NCBI RefSeq assembly: GCF_024171735.1
Contig: NZ_JAMTCH010000005.1
Span: 620,001-684,000 of the forward strand
Length of the DNA: 64,000 nt
Source of the DNA: Prauserella alba
Lineage (GTDB): Bacteria > Actinomycetota > Actinomycetes > Mycobacteriales > Pseudonocardiaceae
Reading direction: 5' to 3'
Below the pieces are notes generated by a model that was not told where the DNA came from, made no database searches, and saw nothing but the letters and a program-made list of their open reading frames with translations. Positions 17,997-26,753 of the stretch are shown here, piece by piece; position 1 is the first letter of the stretch, and each line of letters opens with the position of its first letter. Made by a program: the position numbers and the translations under genes.

Positions 17997-18602
17997 ATGG
18001 GCGGCATGCGGAACCGGTCGGGAGCACGCCTCGGCACCGAGCTGAGCCGGCGGGCCGTCATCGACGCCGCGACTCGCCACTACCTGGCCTGTTCGCCCTT
18101 GGACATGTCCGCACTGGCGGGTGAACTCGGCATCGGCCGCTCCACGCTCTACCGGCTGGTCGGCAACCGCGAAGAACTCGTCGCGACCGTGCTGGCCGAG
18201 CAGACCGAACGAACCTTCCGGCGCACGGCCTGCCGCGTCACCACGGCCGAAACCGGAGCCGACCACGTTCTCGCCGTGCTGGAGCGGTTCATGCGCGCCG
18301 TGTCCGACGCGGCACCGCTGCAAGCGCTGTCGAAGCGGGAGCCGTTGTTGTTCGTCCGCGTCGCGCTCATGCCGGGACCCGTCGAACACACCTCGACGAG
18401 GCTCGTCGCAGAGCTGCTGACCAGGGAACACGCCGCCGGTCGGCTGGAACTGACGCTGCCACCGGACGTGCTCGGCCAAGCGATCATCCGCATGTGCGAT
18501 GCGCATCTCTACGCGCCGCTGCTCGGCAAGCCCGAACCCGAGATCGACACCGCCCTCGACCTGGCGGCCGCCCTGCTCGGCATCACACCGCAGACCCCGT
18601 AG
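17997..18602 (+). CDS. TetR-family regulator, QsdR-like
   Basis: The 201-residue protein has an N-terminal TetR helix-turn-helix (SRRAVIDAATRHYLACSPLDMSALAGELGIGRSTLYRLVGNREEL, near residues 15-60). It is followed by an all-helical ligand domain of the QsdR type. It is divergent from the lactonase gene across about 160 bp containing inverted repeats. In Rhodococcus QsdR represses the lactonase operon and is released by lactones; the same role is inferred here. ATG 17997 is chosen because a plausible promoter ends 6 nt upstream; ATGs at 17961 and 18006 are alternatives. Confidence 0.8.
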   Translation: MGGMRNRSGARLGTELSRRAVIDAATRHYLACSPLDMSALAGELGIGRSTLYRLVGNREELVATVLAEQTERTFRRTACRVTTAETGADHVLAVLERFMRAVSDAAPLQALSKREPLLFVRVALMPGPVEHTSTRLVAELLTREHAAGRLELTLPPDVLGQAIIRMCDAHLYAPLLGKPEPEIDTALDLAAALLGITPQTP

Positions 18603-18637
18603 ACCGCGGCTGCCCGGCGTTCCGCGGCACCGCGCGG

Positions 18638-18770
18638 AGAGACACGCTTCGCGTGGCCGCCTCGCCCGCCCGTCTCCCACCACCACCCAAGGAGACACGC
18701 TCCGCGTGGCCGCCTAGCCCGCCCGTCTCCCACCACCGCCCAAGGAGACACGCTTCGCGTGGCCGCCTAC
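18638..18770. repeat. 53-bp tandem repeat, about 2.5 copies
   Basis: Units starting GACACGCTTCGCGTGGCCGC begin at 18641, 18694 and 18747, a 53-bp period. Each contains the short hairpin CACGC-TTC-GCGTG. The repeat ends about 10 bp before the menG start codon. Confidence 0.9.
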
Positions 18771-18779
18771 CCTTCAACC

Positions 18780-19493
18780 ATGTCTCGTGCGTCGCTGGAC
18801 AAGGATCCCCGCGAGGTCGCCGCCATGTTCGACGGCGTCGCGGCAGGCTACGACCGTGCCAACTCGGTGATGACGTTCGGTTTCGACCGGCGCTGGCGGA
18901 CCACCACGGCCGGAGCCCTCGACGCACGCGAAGGTGAGCGGGTGCTCGATCTCGCCGCGGGCACCGGCGTGTCCACCGAGGAGTACGCCCGCGACGGCGC
19001 CTGGTGCGTCGCAGCCGACTTCTCCCTCGAGATGCTCCGCAACGGCCGCGACCGTGGCCTGCCCATGATCGCCGCCGATGCACTTCGCCTGCCCTTCGCC
19101 GACGAATCGTTCGACGCCGTGACCATCTCCTTCGGACTGCGCAACTTCGTGGACACCAAGGCTGCGCTCGTCGAGATCATGCGGGTCGTCAAGCCAGGCG
19201 GCAGGCTCGTGATCTGCGAGGTGTCCACACCGACGTTCGCGCCGATCAGGTTCGTGTACCGGAAGATCGTGCTGCGGCTGCTGACCTGGCTCGGCCGCCG
19301 CGCGGCCTCCAACCCGGAGGCGTACGGCTACCTCGCCGAGTCGATGTTGACCTGGTACGACCAGCGGTCACTCGGCGAGGTCATCGCCTCGGCGGGCTGG
19401 ACGAAGGTCGAATGGCTCAACCTCACGTTCGGCGCGGTCGCCATCCACCGGGCCCGCAAACCCGAACCCGAGCAGCCCCCGGAACTCACGTAG
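18780..19493 (+). CDS. menG: Demethylmenaquinone methyltransferase
   Basis: MenG/UbiE methylates demethylmenaquinone with S-adenosylmethionine, the last ring-forming step. The 237-residue protein shows the SAM-binding motif VLDLAAGTGVST near residue 56, the UbiE signature AMFDGVAAGYDRANSVMTFG at its start and RVVKPGGRLVICEVSTP near 142. ATG 18780 is the start that retains the conserved MSRASLDKDP opening. The gene lies between the lactonase cluster and menJ. In M. tuberculosis the orthologue (Rv0558) directly follows mgtA, so the lactone and ESX blocks appear inserted here. Confidence 0.94.
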   Translation: MSRASLDKDPREVAAMFDGVAAGYDRANSVMTFGFDRRWRTTTAGALDAREGERVLDLAAGTGVSTEEYARDGAWCVAADFSLEMLRNGRDRGLPMIAADALRLPFADESFDAVTISFGLRNFVDTKAALVEIMRVVKPGGRLVICEVSTPTFAPIRFVYRKIVLRLLTWLGRRAASNPEAYGYLAESMLTWYDQRSLGEVIASAGWTKVEWLNLTFGAVAIHRARKPEPEQPPELT

Positions 19494-19523
19494 CCCGCCC
19501 GACTCGCCCCGCGCAGCCGGACT

Positions 19524-19565
19524 CGTGTTGCAGTTCCCGGGGCCCGTGTTGCGGATTCGGGGAGC
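19524..19565. repeat. 21-bp dispersed repeat, site 1 (two units)
   Basis: Two head-to-tail 21-bp units begin CGTGTTGC at 19524 and 19545, in the menG-menJ spacer. The same unit recurs at 48941, 49378, 50814, 55759 and 58002. Confidence 0.8.
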
Positions 19566-19641
19566 CGTGGCGCTCCTGCCCGCCCGTCGCCCGGCCACCA
19601 CCCCTCAATGCCCCGCTCCGCGGGGCTGCAAGACTGGGCTC

Positions 19642-20913
19642 ATGACTCAGGATGCCGAGGTCATCGTCGTCGGAGCAGGGCCGGCGGGTTCGACCGTCGC
19701 CACATACCTCGCCCGTGCGGGCGTGGACGTGCTGCTGCTCGAGAAGACCACGTTCCCGCGCGACAAGGTCTGCGGTGACGGGCTGACCCCGCGTGGCGTC
19801 AAACAACTGATCGACCTCGGCCTGGACATGAGCCCCGAGGCGGGCTGGACGTACAGCAAGGGCCTGCGGATCATCACCGGTGACCTGCACCTGCAGCTCG
19901 ACTGGCCGGACCTGACGAGCTATCCGCCGTACGGTGTCGCGCGCACCCGGCACGACTTCGACGAACTCCTCGCCCAGACCGCCGTCAAAGCGGGCGCGAG
20001 GCTGCAGGAACGCACCACCGTCACCGGTGCGCTCACCGACGAACGCACCGGCCGCGTGGTCGGGGTGGAAGGCAAGACGGGTCCCGACAAACAGCCGGTC
20101 AGCTACCGTGCCCCGCTCGTACTCGCGTGCGACGGCGTGTCGGCGCGGCTCGCGCTGTCGGTCGGCATCGAGAAGAACGACAACCGCCCGATGGGTGTCG
20201 CCGTCCGCCGCTACTACACGAGCCCGCGGCACAGCGAGGAGTACATCGAGGGCCACCTCGAGCTGTGGGACCGCCGTGACCCGGCGAACCCGAAGCTGCT
20301 GCCCGGCTACGGGTGGGCGTTCCCGCTCGGCGACGGCACGGTCAACGTCGGGCTGGGCATGTTGTCGACGTCGGCCTCGTTCCGCAACATCGACTACCGG
20401 CAGCTGCTGCGTTCGTGGCTCGACGGCACACCCGAGGAGTGGGGCTACCGCGAGGAGAACGCTGTCGGGAAGGTCGGCGGCGCGGGGCTTCCGATGGGGT
20501 TCAACCGGACGCCGCACTACCGGGACGGACTGCTGCTGCTCGGCGACGCGGGCGGCATGGTCAGCCCGTTCAACGGCGAAGGCATCTCGGCCGCGATGGA
20601 GTCCGCGCAGCTGGCGGCCGAGCACGTGGTGCAGGCACTGGCCCGGCCCGAGGGCCCGTCGCGGGAACGCGCGCTCGCCGGCTATCCGCGTGCCGTGGCC
20701 GACCTGATGGGCGGCTACTACCGGCTGGGCAACACGTTCGCCAAGCTCATCGGCAAACCGAAGGTCATGCGCGCCGCCACGAAGTACGGCCTGCGCGTCA
20801 ACCCGATCATCCCGCTCGTCTACAAGGGCCTGTCGGGTTGCTACGACGCGAAGGGCGGCGACGTGGTGGACCGCATCATCGCGGCCGCATCGCGCGTCAC
20901 ACCGACCGCCTGA
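19642..20913 (+). CDS. menJ: Menaquinone (geranylgeranyl-type) reductase
   Basis: MenJ is an FAD flavoprotein that saturates one isoprene unit of the menaquinone tail. The 423-residue protein starts with the dinucleotide-binding VIVVGAGPAGSTVATYLA and has the geranylgeranyl-reductase motif FPRDKVCGDGLTPRGV. Its second FAD motif is LLLLGDAGGMVSPFNGEGI. ATG 19642 is immediately before the GxGxxG strand. The neighbouring menG and polyprenyl synthase genes match M. tuberculosis Rv0561c and Rv0562, which supports menaquinone rather than carotenoid or chlorophyll substrates. Confidence 0.9.
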   Translation: MTQDAEVIVVGAGPAGSTVATYLARAGVDVLLLEKTTFPRDKVCGDGLTPRGVKQLIDLGLDMSPEAGWTYSKGLRIITGDLHLQLDWPDLTSYPPYGVARTRHDFDELLAQTAVKAGARLQERTTVTGALTDERTGRVVGVEGKTGPDKQPVSYRAPLVLACDGVSARLALSVGIEKNDNRPMGVAVRRYYTSPRHSEEYIEGHLELWDRRDPANPKLLPGYGWAFPLGDGTVNVGLGMLSTSASFRNIDYRQLLRSWLDGTPEEWGYREENAVGKVGGAGLPMGFNRTPHYRDGLLLLGDAGGMVSPFNGEGISAAMESAQLAAEHVVQALARPEGPSRERALAGYPRAVADLMGGYYRLGNTFAKLIGKPKVMRAATKYGLRVNPIIPLVYKGLSGCYDAKGGDVVDRIIAAASRVTPTA

Positions 20914-21101
20914 GCCGCGGTCCCGCATACCCCGCGCACGGGTACCACGTGTGATAGATCACGTCCGTTTTCATGATCGACATGGCCGCTGCCGTCGGTG
21001 TTCCTTTTGCGCTGGTGATGGCAGGTACGGACGCGGAAGTGGGCGTTGCGCAGCTAGCCGACTTAGGTCTGCCTTATATGCCGGGGATGTGCCGGGGGCT
21101 A

Positions 21102-21130
21102 GCGACAGCGTGTGACTTGCGTCCTACACT
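21102..21130 (+). promoter_or_regulatory. Candidate nuo operon promoter
   Basis: GCGACA (-35) and TACACT (-10) are separated by 17 bp. The predicted transcription start, near 21137, lies just before the first Rex-type operator. Confidence 0.45.
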
Positions 21131-21141
21131 GACCCCATGCT

Positions 21142-21159
21142 TTGTGAAGCGGTTCACAA
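21142..21159. promoter_or_regulatory. Rex-type operator 1
   Basis: TTGTGAA-GCGG-TTCACAA is a perfect 18-bp match to the redox repressor Rex consensus TTGTGAANNNNTTCACAA. Rex leaves DNA when NADH is high. The site overlaps the start of the predicted transcript, where binding would block RNA polymerase. Confidence 0.85.
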
Positions 21160-21173
21160 CCACGACGGAGTGC

Positions 21174-21191
21174 TTGTGAACGAATTCACGA
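21174..21191. promoter_or_regulatory. Rex-type operator 2
   Basis: TTGTGAA-CGAA-TTCACGA matches the Rex consensus with one change in the right arm. Its centre is 32 bp from operator 1, about three helical turns, so two dimers could bind the same DNA face. Confidence 0.75.
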
Positions 21192-21233
21192 GGTCAGTGC
21201 GCCGAGTGCCACGAGAAGTGCACGCACGACCAC

Positions 21234-21252
21234 GCAGATCACTGTGATCTGC
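21234..21252. promoter_or_regulatory. 19-bp inverted repeat in the nuo leader
   Basis: GCAGATCA-CTG-TGATCTGC is a perfect 8-bp inverted repeat. It could bind another regulator or form a small RNA hairpin in the leader. The partner is unknown. Confidence 0.5.
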
Positions 21253-21356
21253 ACCGCCGACGTCGTGGTCAGGGCCGTAGCCCGGGTCACGCCCGCCGGC
21301 GGACCGCCAGCCCCAACACGTCCGAACGCAACGCCGCGGAAAGGATGGTGCCCGCA

Positions 21357-21866
21357 GTGAACGTCACGTTCGCGCCGGCCGGATTCGCTTCGGCGACCCG
21401 GGTTCCGGCCGAGCACGCGCCGGCAGGCCCGGGTCTCACCGAGACACCGGCCGATCAAGTGCTGGCCGGCGGGCAGGTGCTGGCGCAGGAGGCTGCCGCC
21501 GGCATCGGGATCTACCTGCCCCTCGTGCTGCTGATCGTTCTCGCGGCCGGATTCGGCGTGTTCTCGGTGCTGCTGGGCCCGCTCGTGGGCCCCAGCCGCT
21601 ACAACAAGGCCAAGACGGCCGCCTACGAATGCGGGATCGAACCGTCGCCGCAGCCGGTCGCGGGTGCGGGCCGCATGCCCGTCGCCTACTACGTCACGGC
21701 GATGCTGTTCATCCTGTTCGACATCGAGATGGTCTTCCTCTTCCCGTACGCCATCGCCGCGGACGCGCTCGGGTTGTGGGGTCTCGGCGCGGTGGCGCTG
21801 TTCATCGCGACGTTCTTCATCGCCGACTTCTACGTGTGGCGCCGCGGCGGCCTGGATTGGAACTGA
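21357..21866 (+). CDS. nuoA: NADH-quinone oxidoreductase subunit A
   Basis: NuoA is a three-helix membrane subunit of complex I near the quinone channel. The 169-residue protein has helices at LPLVLLIVLAAGFGVFSVLL, YYVTAMLFILFDIEMVFLFP and LWGLGAVALFIATFFIADFY. The conserved YECGIEP loop carries the cysteine used in activity-state assays. About 45 extra residues (rich in Ala and Pro) precede the usual start. GTG 21357 was chosen; ATG 21345 and GTG 21348 in the same frame are alternatives. It is the first gene of the nuo operon. Confidence 0.93.
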   Translation: MNVTFAPAGFASATRVPAEHAPAGPGLTETPADQVLAGGQVLAQEAAAGIGIYLPLVLLIVLAAGFGVFSVLLGPLVGPSRYNKAKTAAYECGIEPSPQPVAGAGRMPVAYYVTAMLFILFDIEMVFLFPYAIAADALGLWGLGAVALFIATFFIADFYVWRRGGLDWN

Positions 21867-21872
21867 TGCGCC

Positions 21873-22421
21873 ATGGGTCTCGAGGAGAAACTCCCCAACG
21901 GAATCCTGCTGGCCTCGCTCGAGGGCGTCGTCAACTGGGCGCGCAAGAACTCGATGTGGCCCGCGACCTTCGGGCTCGCGTGCTGCGCCATCGAGATGAT
22001 GACCAGTGGCGGGTCGCGGTACGACCTCGCACGGTTCGGCATGGAGCGCTTCAGCGCCACGCCCCGGCAGGCCGACCTGATGATCGTCGCGGGCCGGGTG
22101 ACGCAGAAGATGGCGCCGGTCCTGCGGCAGATCTACGACCAGATGGCCGAGCCGCGCTGGGTGCTCGCGATGGGCGTGTGCGCCTCGTCCGGCGGCATGT
22201 TCAACAACTACGCGGTCGTGCAGGGCGTCGACCACATCGTGCCCGTCGACATGTACCTGCCCGGCTGCCCGCCGCGGCCGGAGATGCTGCTCGACGCGAT
22301 TCTCAAGCTGCACGCGAAGGTGCAGGACGAACCGATCAACGCCCGCCGTGCGCAGCTGCGTGCCGAGAGCGGCGCCGAGACCGAGATCGTCCCGTCGTCC
22401 ATCAAGTACGCGAAGAAGTAG
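21873..22421 (+). CDS. nuoB: NADH-quinone oxidoreductase subunit B
   Basis: NuoB holds the terminal 4Fe-4S cluster N2, which donates electrons to the quinone. The 182-residue protein has the ligand set in [17 protein letters not shown] and [13 protein letters not shown] short Lys/Glu tail follows. It starts 6 nt after nuoA stops. Confidence 0.96.
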   Translation: MGLEEKLPNGILLASLEGVVNWARKNSMWPATFGLACCAIEMMTSGGSRYDLARFGMERFSATPRQADLMIVAGRVTQKMAPVLRQIYDQMAEPRWVLAMGVCASSGGMFNNYAVVQGVDHIVPVDMYLPGCPPRPEMLLDAILKLHAKVQDEPINARRAQLRAESGAETEIVPSSIKYAKK

Positions 22422-22430
22422 GGCGAGGCC

Positions 22431-23189
22431 ATGGCTGACGAAGACGCGCAGAACCCCCGGACCGGAGGGGAGAACTCCAGCGCCGAACGCCCCGAGTCGG
22501 GTCTCGAACCGCGGGGTGCCGAACCGGCCCGGGTGGTCGCCGGTCACGAGCGCCGGGGAATGTTCGGCGTTTCCGGCAGTGGTGACACGTCCGGGTACGG
22601 CGGACTGCGCCTGCCCGCGTACTCGCCACCGCCCGCGGAGCGTCCCTACGGCGGCTGGTTCGACGATTTCGCCGACGAGTTCTACGCCGCGCTCGCGGAG
22701 AACGGAATTCCGGCCGAGGCGATCCTGCAGGTGACCGTCGACCGCGGGGAGATCACTTTCTACGTCGACCGCGACCACCTCGTCGCGATGTGCCGCGTGC
22801 TGCGTGACGACGAGGGACTGCGCTTCGAGATGTGCAGTTCGGTGTCCGGTGTGGACTACGGCGAGGACGTGCCGCAGCGGCTGCACTCGGTGTACCACCT
22901 GCTGTCGATGACCTATCGGCGCCGCATCCGGCTCGAGGTCACGATGGACATCGACGACCCGCACGTGCCGTCCATTGTGGAGATCTATCCGACGGCGGAC
23001 TGGCACGAGCGCGAGGCCTACGACATGTTCGGCATCGTCTACGACGGCCACCCCGCGCTGACCCGCATCCTCATGCCCGACGACTGGGAAGGGCATCCGC
23101 AGCGCAAGGACTACCCGCTCGGCGGCATTCCCGTGGAGTACAAGGGCGCGGAGATCCCGCCGCCGGACACCCGGAGGTCGTACTCGTGA
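22431..23189 (+). CDS. nuoC: NADH-quinone oxidoreductase subunit C
   Basis: NuoC is a peripheral-arm subunit that packs against NuoD near the quinone site. The conserved block is [30 protein letters not shown], followed by [11 protein letters not shown], near residues 185-225. The first 75 residues are a disordered acidic extension common in actinobacteria. The stop overlaps a GTG that opens a 14-residue reading frame reaching into the nuoD start (see the linker entry). Confidence 0.95.
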   Translation: MADEDAQNPRTGGENSSAERPESGLEPRGAEPARVVAGHERRGMFGVSGSGDTSGYGGLRLPAYSPPPAERPYGGWFDDFADEFYAALAENGIPAEAILQVTVDRGEITFYVDRDHLVAMCRVLRDDEGLRFEMCSSVSGVDYGEDVPQRLHSVYHLLSMTYRRRIRLEVTMDIDDPHVPSIVEIYPTADWHEREAYDMFGIVYDGHPALTRILMPDDWEGHPQRKDYPLGGIPVEYKGAEIPPPDTRRSYS

Positions 23190-23230
23190 CCCGTCCGTTT
23201 TCTTCCCGCTGGAGGCGCCATGACCACTAG
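23186..23230 (+). other. Linker mini-ORF between nuoC and nuoD
   Basis: A GTG overlapping the nuoC stop (GTGA) opens a 14-codon frame that ends 11 nt inside nuoD. It contains CTTCCCGCTGGAGGCGCC, whose GGAGG is the nuoD ribosome site. It resembles the linkers at nuoE-nuoF and korA-korB, though it is more diverged. Translation is not proven. Confidence 0.35.
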
Positions 23231-24593
23231 CGACCACATCGCCGACGTGTCCACCGGCACGGACACGACTCCGGAGGGTTCGGACAGTGCGCCGTACGCC
23301 GAGTCGCGCGAGACCACCGAGGGCCCGGTCTACACCGTCAGCGGCGGCGACTGGGACGACGTGCTCTCGGACGCGTCGCACGACGAGCGCATGGTCATCA
23401 ACATGGGGCCGCAGCACCCGTCGACGCACGGCGTGCTGCGCCTGGTGCTGGAGATGGAGGGGGAGACCGTCACCCAGCTGCGCTCGGTGATCGGCTACCT
23501 CCACACCGGCATCGAGAAGAACTGCGAGTACCGCAACTGGACGCAGGGCGTCACGTTCGTGACGCGCATGGACTACCTGTCTCCGCTGTTCAACGAGATG
23601 GGCTACTGCCTCGCGGTGGAGAAGCTGCTCGACCTCGAGGTGCCTCGCCGTGCCCAGCTGTTGCGGGTGCTTCTCATGGAGATCAACCGCATCGGGTCGC
23701 ACTTCGTCTACATCGCCACCGGCGGCATGGAGCTCGGCGCGACGACGGCGATGACGCTCGGCTTCCGCGAGCGCGAAGAGGTGCTGCACCTGCTCGAACA
23801 CCTCACGGGCCTGCGGATGAACCACGCGTTCATCCGGCCCGGCGGTCTGGCGCAGGACATGCCGGAGGACTTCGTCGAGAAGGTCACCGAGTTCTGCGAG
23901 GTCATGGACGAGCGGTTGCCGCTCTACGACAAACTCTTCACCGGCCAGCCGATCTGGCGGAACCGGCTCAAAGGCGTGGGTTACCTGCCGCTCGATGCGT
24001 GCCTCGCGCTCGGCATCACCGGTCCGGTGCTGCGGTCCGCCGGGGTGGCGTGGGACCTGCGCAAGACCGAGCCCTACTCCTGCTACGACGAGTTCGACTT
24101 CGAGGTGCCGACGTCGACGGACGCCGACTGCTGGGCCCGCTACCTGCTGCGGGTCGAGGAGATGCGCCAGTCGTTGCGGATCATCCGGCAGGTCCTCGAG
24201 AAGCTCGAGCCCGGCCCGGTGATGGTGGAGGACCGCAAGGTCGCCTGGCCCGCGCAGCTGTCGGTCTCCAGTGACGGCATGGGCAACTCGCTCGACCACG
24301 TCCGCAAGATCATGGGCCAGTCGATGGAGTCGTTGATCCACCACTTCAAGCTGGTCACCGAGGGCTTCCGGGTGCCACCGGGGCAGGCGTACTCGACGGT
24401 CGAGTCGCCGCGCGGCGAGCTCGGTTTCCACCTCGTCTCCGACGGCGGCACGCGGCCGATGCGGGTGCACGTACGTGAACCGAGCTTCGTCAACCTCCAG
24501 TCGATGCCCGCGATGTCGGAGGGCGGCCTCGTCGCCGACGTCATCGCGGCCGTCGCCTCGATCGACCCGGTGATGGGGGGAGTGGACCGATGA
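23220..24593 (+). CDS. nuoD: NADH-quinone oxidoreductase subunit D
   Basis: NuoD is the 49-kDa-type subunit that forms the quinone pocket with NuoB. The 457-residue protein has [21 protein letters not shown] (quinone-site histidines) near residue 61, [14 protein letters not shown] near 117 and the C-terminal [16 protein letters not shown]. The first 55 residues are a polar extension. The stop overlaps the nuoE start (ATGA). Confidence 0.96.
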   Translation: MTTSDHIADVSTGTDTTPEGSDSAPYAESRETTEGPVYTVSGGDWDDVLSDASHDERMVINMGPQHPSTHGVLRLVLEMEGETVTQLRSVIGYLHTGIEKNCEYRNWTQGVTFVTRMDYLSPLFNEMGYCLAVEKLLDLEVPRRAQLLRVLLMEINRIGSHFVYIATGGMELGATTAMTLGFREREEVLHLLEHLTGLRMNHAFIRPGGLAQDMPEDFVEKVTEFCEVMDERLPLYDKLFTGQPIWRNRLKGVGYLPLDACLALGITGPVLRSAGVAWDLRKTEPYSCYDEFDFEVPTSTDADCWARYLLRVEEMRQSLRIIRQVLEKLEPGPVMVEDRKVAWPAQLSVSSDGMGNSLDHVRKIMGQSMESLIHHFKLVTEGFRVPPGQAYSTVESPRGELGFHLVSDGGTRPMRVHVREPSFVNLQSMPAMSEGGLVADVIAAVASIDPVMGGVDR

Positions 24594-25369
24594 CCAGCGA
24601 CACCACCAGCAGCGACACCACCGGCAGCGGTGTCCCGGCGACGGCGACCACGTTCGGCGAGGACACGGTGACCGATGCGCGTGAGCTGATCGCGCGGTAC
24701 CCGCAGTCGCGGTCGGCGCTGCTGCCGTTGCTGCACCTGGTCCAGTCCGTGGAAGGCTACGTCAGCCAGCAGGGCATGACCTTCTGCGCCGAGCAGCTCG
24801 GCCTGGCGGAGGCCGAGGTCGCGGCCGTGGCGACGTTCTACACGATGTACAAGCGCAAGCCGTGCGGTGAGCATCTGGTGAGCGTGTGCACGAACACGCT
24901 GTGCGCGGCGATGGGCGGCGACGCGATCTACAAGCGACTCCAGGAACACCTCGGCTCCGACGGGGCGCCGCTCGGCCACGAGGAGGTCGCGGGCCCCCCG
25001 GGGGAGAGCGGTTCGCTCATGCTCGAGCACGCCGAATGCCTCGCCGCGTGCGACCTGGCCCCGGTGCTGCAGGTCAACTACGAGTACTTCGACAACCAGA
25101 CCGAGCAGAGTGCGGTCGAGCTCGTCGACGCATTGCGGCGCGGTGACAAGCCGCATCCGACGCGGGGTGCTCCGCTGTCGGACTTCAAAACCGTCGAGCG
25201 ACGGCTGGCAGGCCTGCTGCCCGAGGACGACGACGAGTTCTGGACCGAAGTGGACGGACCGTCGCAGGCGGTCGAGACGGTGCGCGGCGCCCAGCTGGCC
25301 GCCGACCGCAACTGGACGGCACCGCCGGCGCCCGAGGACGTGCCGATGCCGGAGGTGGAGGCGAAATGA
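24590..25369 (+). CDS. nuoE: NADH-quinone oxidoreductase subunit E
   Basis: NuoE is a thioredoxin-fold subunit with the 2Fe-2S cluster N1a. The ligand cysteines are in [11 protein letters not shown] and [18 protein letters not shown], near residues 98-165. The C-terminal 70 residues form an acidic Trp-containing tail beyond the E. coli length, as in other actinobacteria. The start overlaps nuoD by 4 nt, and a mini-ORF linker separates it from nuoF. Confidence 0.95.
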   Translation: MTSDTTSSDTTGSGVPATATTFGEDTVTDARELIARYPQSRSALLPLLHLVQSVEGYVSQQGMTFCAEQLGLAEAEVAAVATFYTMYKRKPCGEHLVSVCTNTLCAAMGGDAIYKRLQEHLGSDGAPLGHEEVAGPPGESGSLMLEHAECLAACDLAPVLQVNYEYFDNQTEQSAVELVDALRRGDKPHPTRGAPLSDFKTVERRLAGLLPEDDDEFWTEVDGPSQAVETVRGAQLAADRNWTAPPAPEDVPMPEVEAK

Positions 25370-25404
25370 ACGCCGAAGCACGCTTTCCCCTGGAGGCGCG
25401 ATGA
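25366..25404 (+). other. Linker mini-ORF between nuoE and nuoF
   Basis: An ATG overlapping the nuoE stop (ATGA) opens a 12-codon frame, [12 protein letters not shown]. Its TGA overlaps the nuoF start (ATGA). The GGAGG ribosome site of nuoF lies inside it. The architecture and peptide resemble the korA-korB linker MTDDALFPAEAAV. This suggests ribosomes pass from nuoE to nuoF by two coupled terminations. Peptide production is not shown. Confidence 0.5.
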
Positions 25405-26753
25405 ACAGCTCGGAGAAGGCGCCGTTGACGCCGGTACTGACGAAGCGGTGGTTGTCGCCGCAGTCGTGGCGGTTGCACACGTACGAGAAGCTCGAGGGTT
25501 ACACCGCGGTGAGGAAGGCCCTGAGCGCCTCGCCGGAGCAGGTCGTGCAGATGGTGAAGGACGCGGGTCTGCGCGGTCGTGGCGGTGCGGGCTTCCCGTC
25601 GGGTGTGAAGTGGGGCTTCATGCCGTCCGACGAGGCCAAGCCGCACTATCTGGTGATCAACGCCGACGAGGGAGAGCCGGGCACGTGCAAGGACATTCCG
25701 CTGATGATGGCGGATCCGCACGCGCTCATCGAGGGCTGCATCATCGCGGCGTACGCGATGCGTTCGCACCACTGCTTCATCTACATCCGCGGTGAGGCGC
25801 TGCATCCGATGCGGAGGCTGTACGCGGCGGTGCGGGAGGCGAAGCAGGCCGGCTATCTGGGCCACGACATTCTCGGGTCGGGTTTCGACCTGGAGATGAC
25901 GGTGCACGCGGGCGCCGGTGCGTACATCTGCGGTGAGGAGACGGCGCTGCTCGACTCGCTCGAGGGCCGCCGGGGCCAGCCGCGGCTGAAGCCGCCGTTC
26001 CCCGCCGCCTCGGGCCTGTACGCGGCGCCGACGACGGTCAACAACGTGGAGACGATCGCGACGGTGCCGTCGATCATCAACGGCGGTTCCGAGTGGTTCC
26101 GGGCGATGGGCAGCGAGAAGTCGCCAGGGCCGAAGATCTATTCGGTCTCCGGCCACGTCGAACGCCCCGGCCAGTACGAGGCTCCGCTGGGTACGACGCT
26201 GCGGGAACTGCTCGAGATGTGCGGTGGGATGAAGGATGGCGTCCCGTTGAAGTTCTGGACGCCGGGCGGTTCGTCGACGCCGCTGTTCACCGCCGAACAC
26301 CTGGACGTCCCCTTGGACTTCGAGGGTGCCGCCGAGGCCGGGTCGATGCTCGGCACGACGGCGGTGCAGGTGTTCAACGAGACGGTGTCCGTGCCGTGGG
26401 CCGTGATGAAGTGGACGCAGTTCTACGAGCACGAATCCTGTGGCAAGTGCACGCCGTGCCGCGAGGGCACGTTCTGGCTGGCGCAGGTGCTGGAGCGCAT
26501 GGTCGACGGTCGCGGCAGCGAGGAGGACATCGACACGCTGCTGGACGTCTGCGACAACATCGGCGGGCGTTCGTTCTGTGCGCTCGGCGACGCCGCGGTC
26601 AGCCCGATCCAGAGCGGCATCAAGTACTTCCGTGACGAGTTCCTCGCGCTGTGCGAGTCGAACCGGCCCGAGCCGGCGGGGGCGGCCGAGTCCCCCGAGT
26701 CGGCGCAGGGCAGTGATTCCCAGGCCGCGCAACCGGTTGGAGCACAGGCATGA
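25401..26753 (+). CDS. nuoF: NADH-quinone oxidoreductase subunit F
   Basis: NuoF binds NADH and FMN and holds 4Fe-4S cluster N3. The 450-residue protein has [17 protein letters not shown] (NADH site) near residue 60, [19 protein letters not shown] (FMN site) near 170 and [12 protein letters not shown] near 350. A short Ala/Glu/Ser tail follows. GGAGG precedes ATG 25401. The stop overlaps nuoG (ATGA). Confidence 0.96.
   Translation: MNSSEKAPLTPVLTKRWLSPQSWRLHTYEKLEGYTAVRKALSASPEQVVQMVKDAGLRGRGGAGFPSGVKWGFMPSDEAKPHYLVINADEGEPGTCKDIPLMMADPHALIEGCIIAAYAMRSHHCFIYIRGEALHPMRRLYAAVREAKQAGYLGHDILGSGFDLEMTVHAGAGAYICGEETALLDSLEGRRGQPRLKPPFPAASGLYAAPTTVNNVETIATVPSIINGGSEWFRAMGSEKSPGPKIYSVSGHVERPGQYEAPLGTTLRELLEMCGGMKDGVPLKFWTPGGSSTPLFTAEHLDVPLDFEGAAEAGSMLGTTAVQVFNETVSVPWAVMKWTQFYEHESCGKCTPCREGTFWLAQVLERMVDGRGSEEDIDTLLDVCDNIGGRSFCALGDAAVSPIQSGIKYFRDEFLALCESNRPEPAGAAESPESAQGSDSQAAQPVGAQA

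Larger units (their letters stand above)
20914..21356. other. Long intergenic regulatory region upstream of the nuo operon
   Basis: No gene is seen. The stretch holds an ACGTGTGATAGATCACGT near-palindrome (20947-20964), a candidate promoter (21102-21130), two Rex-type operators (21142-21159 and 21174-21191) and an inverted repeat GCAGATCA-CTG-TGATCTGC (21234-21252). About 200 nt of untranslated leader would precede nuoA. Confidence 0.7.

Noticed and set aside
20947-20964. A CRP/GlxR site upstream of nuo
   Set aside because: The half-sites TGTGA and TCACG are 4 bp apart, whereas the consensus needs 6. It is kept only as an unassigned near-palindrome.
21186-24470. A 1094-residue open frame on the minus strand across nuoA-nuoD
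   Set aside because: It is antisense to four clear nuo genes, has no recognisable domain and is rich in His, Arg and Asp, as expected for complementary frames of GC-rich genes.
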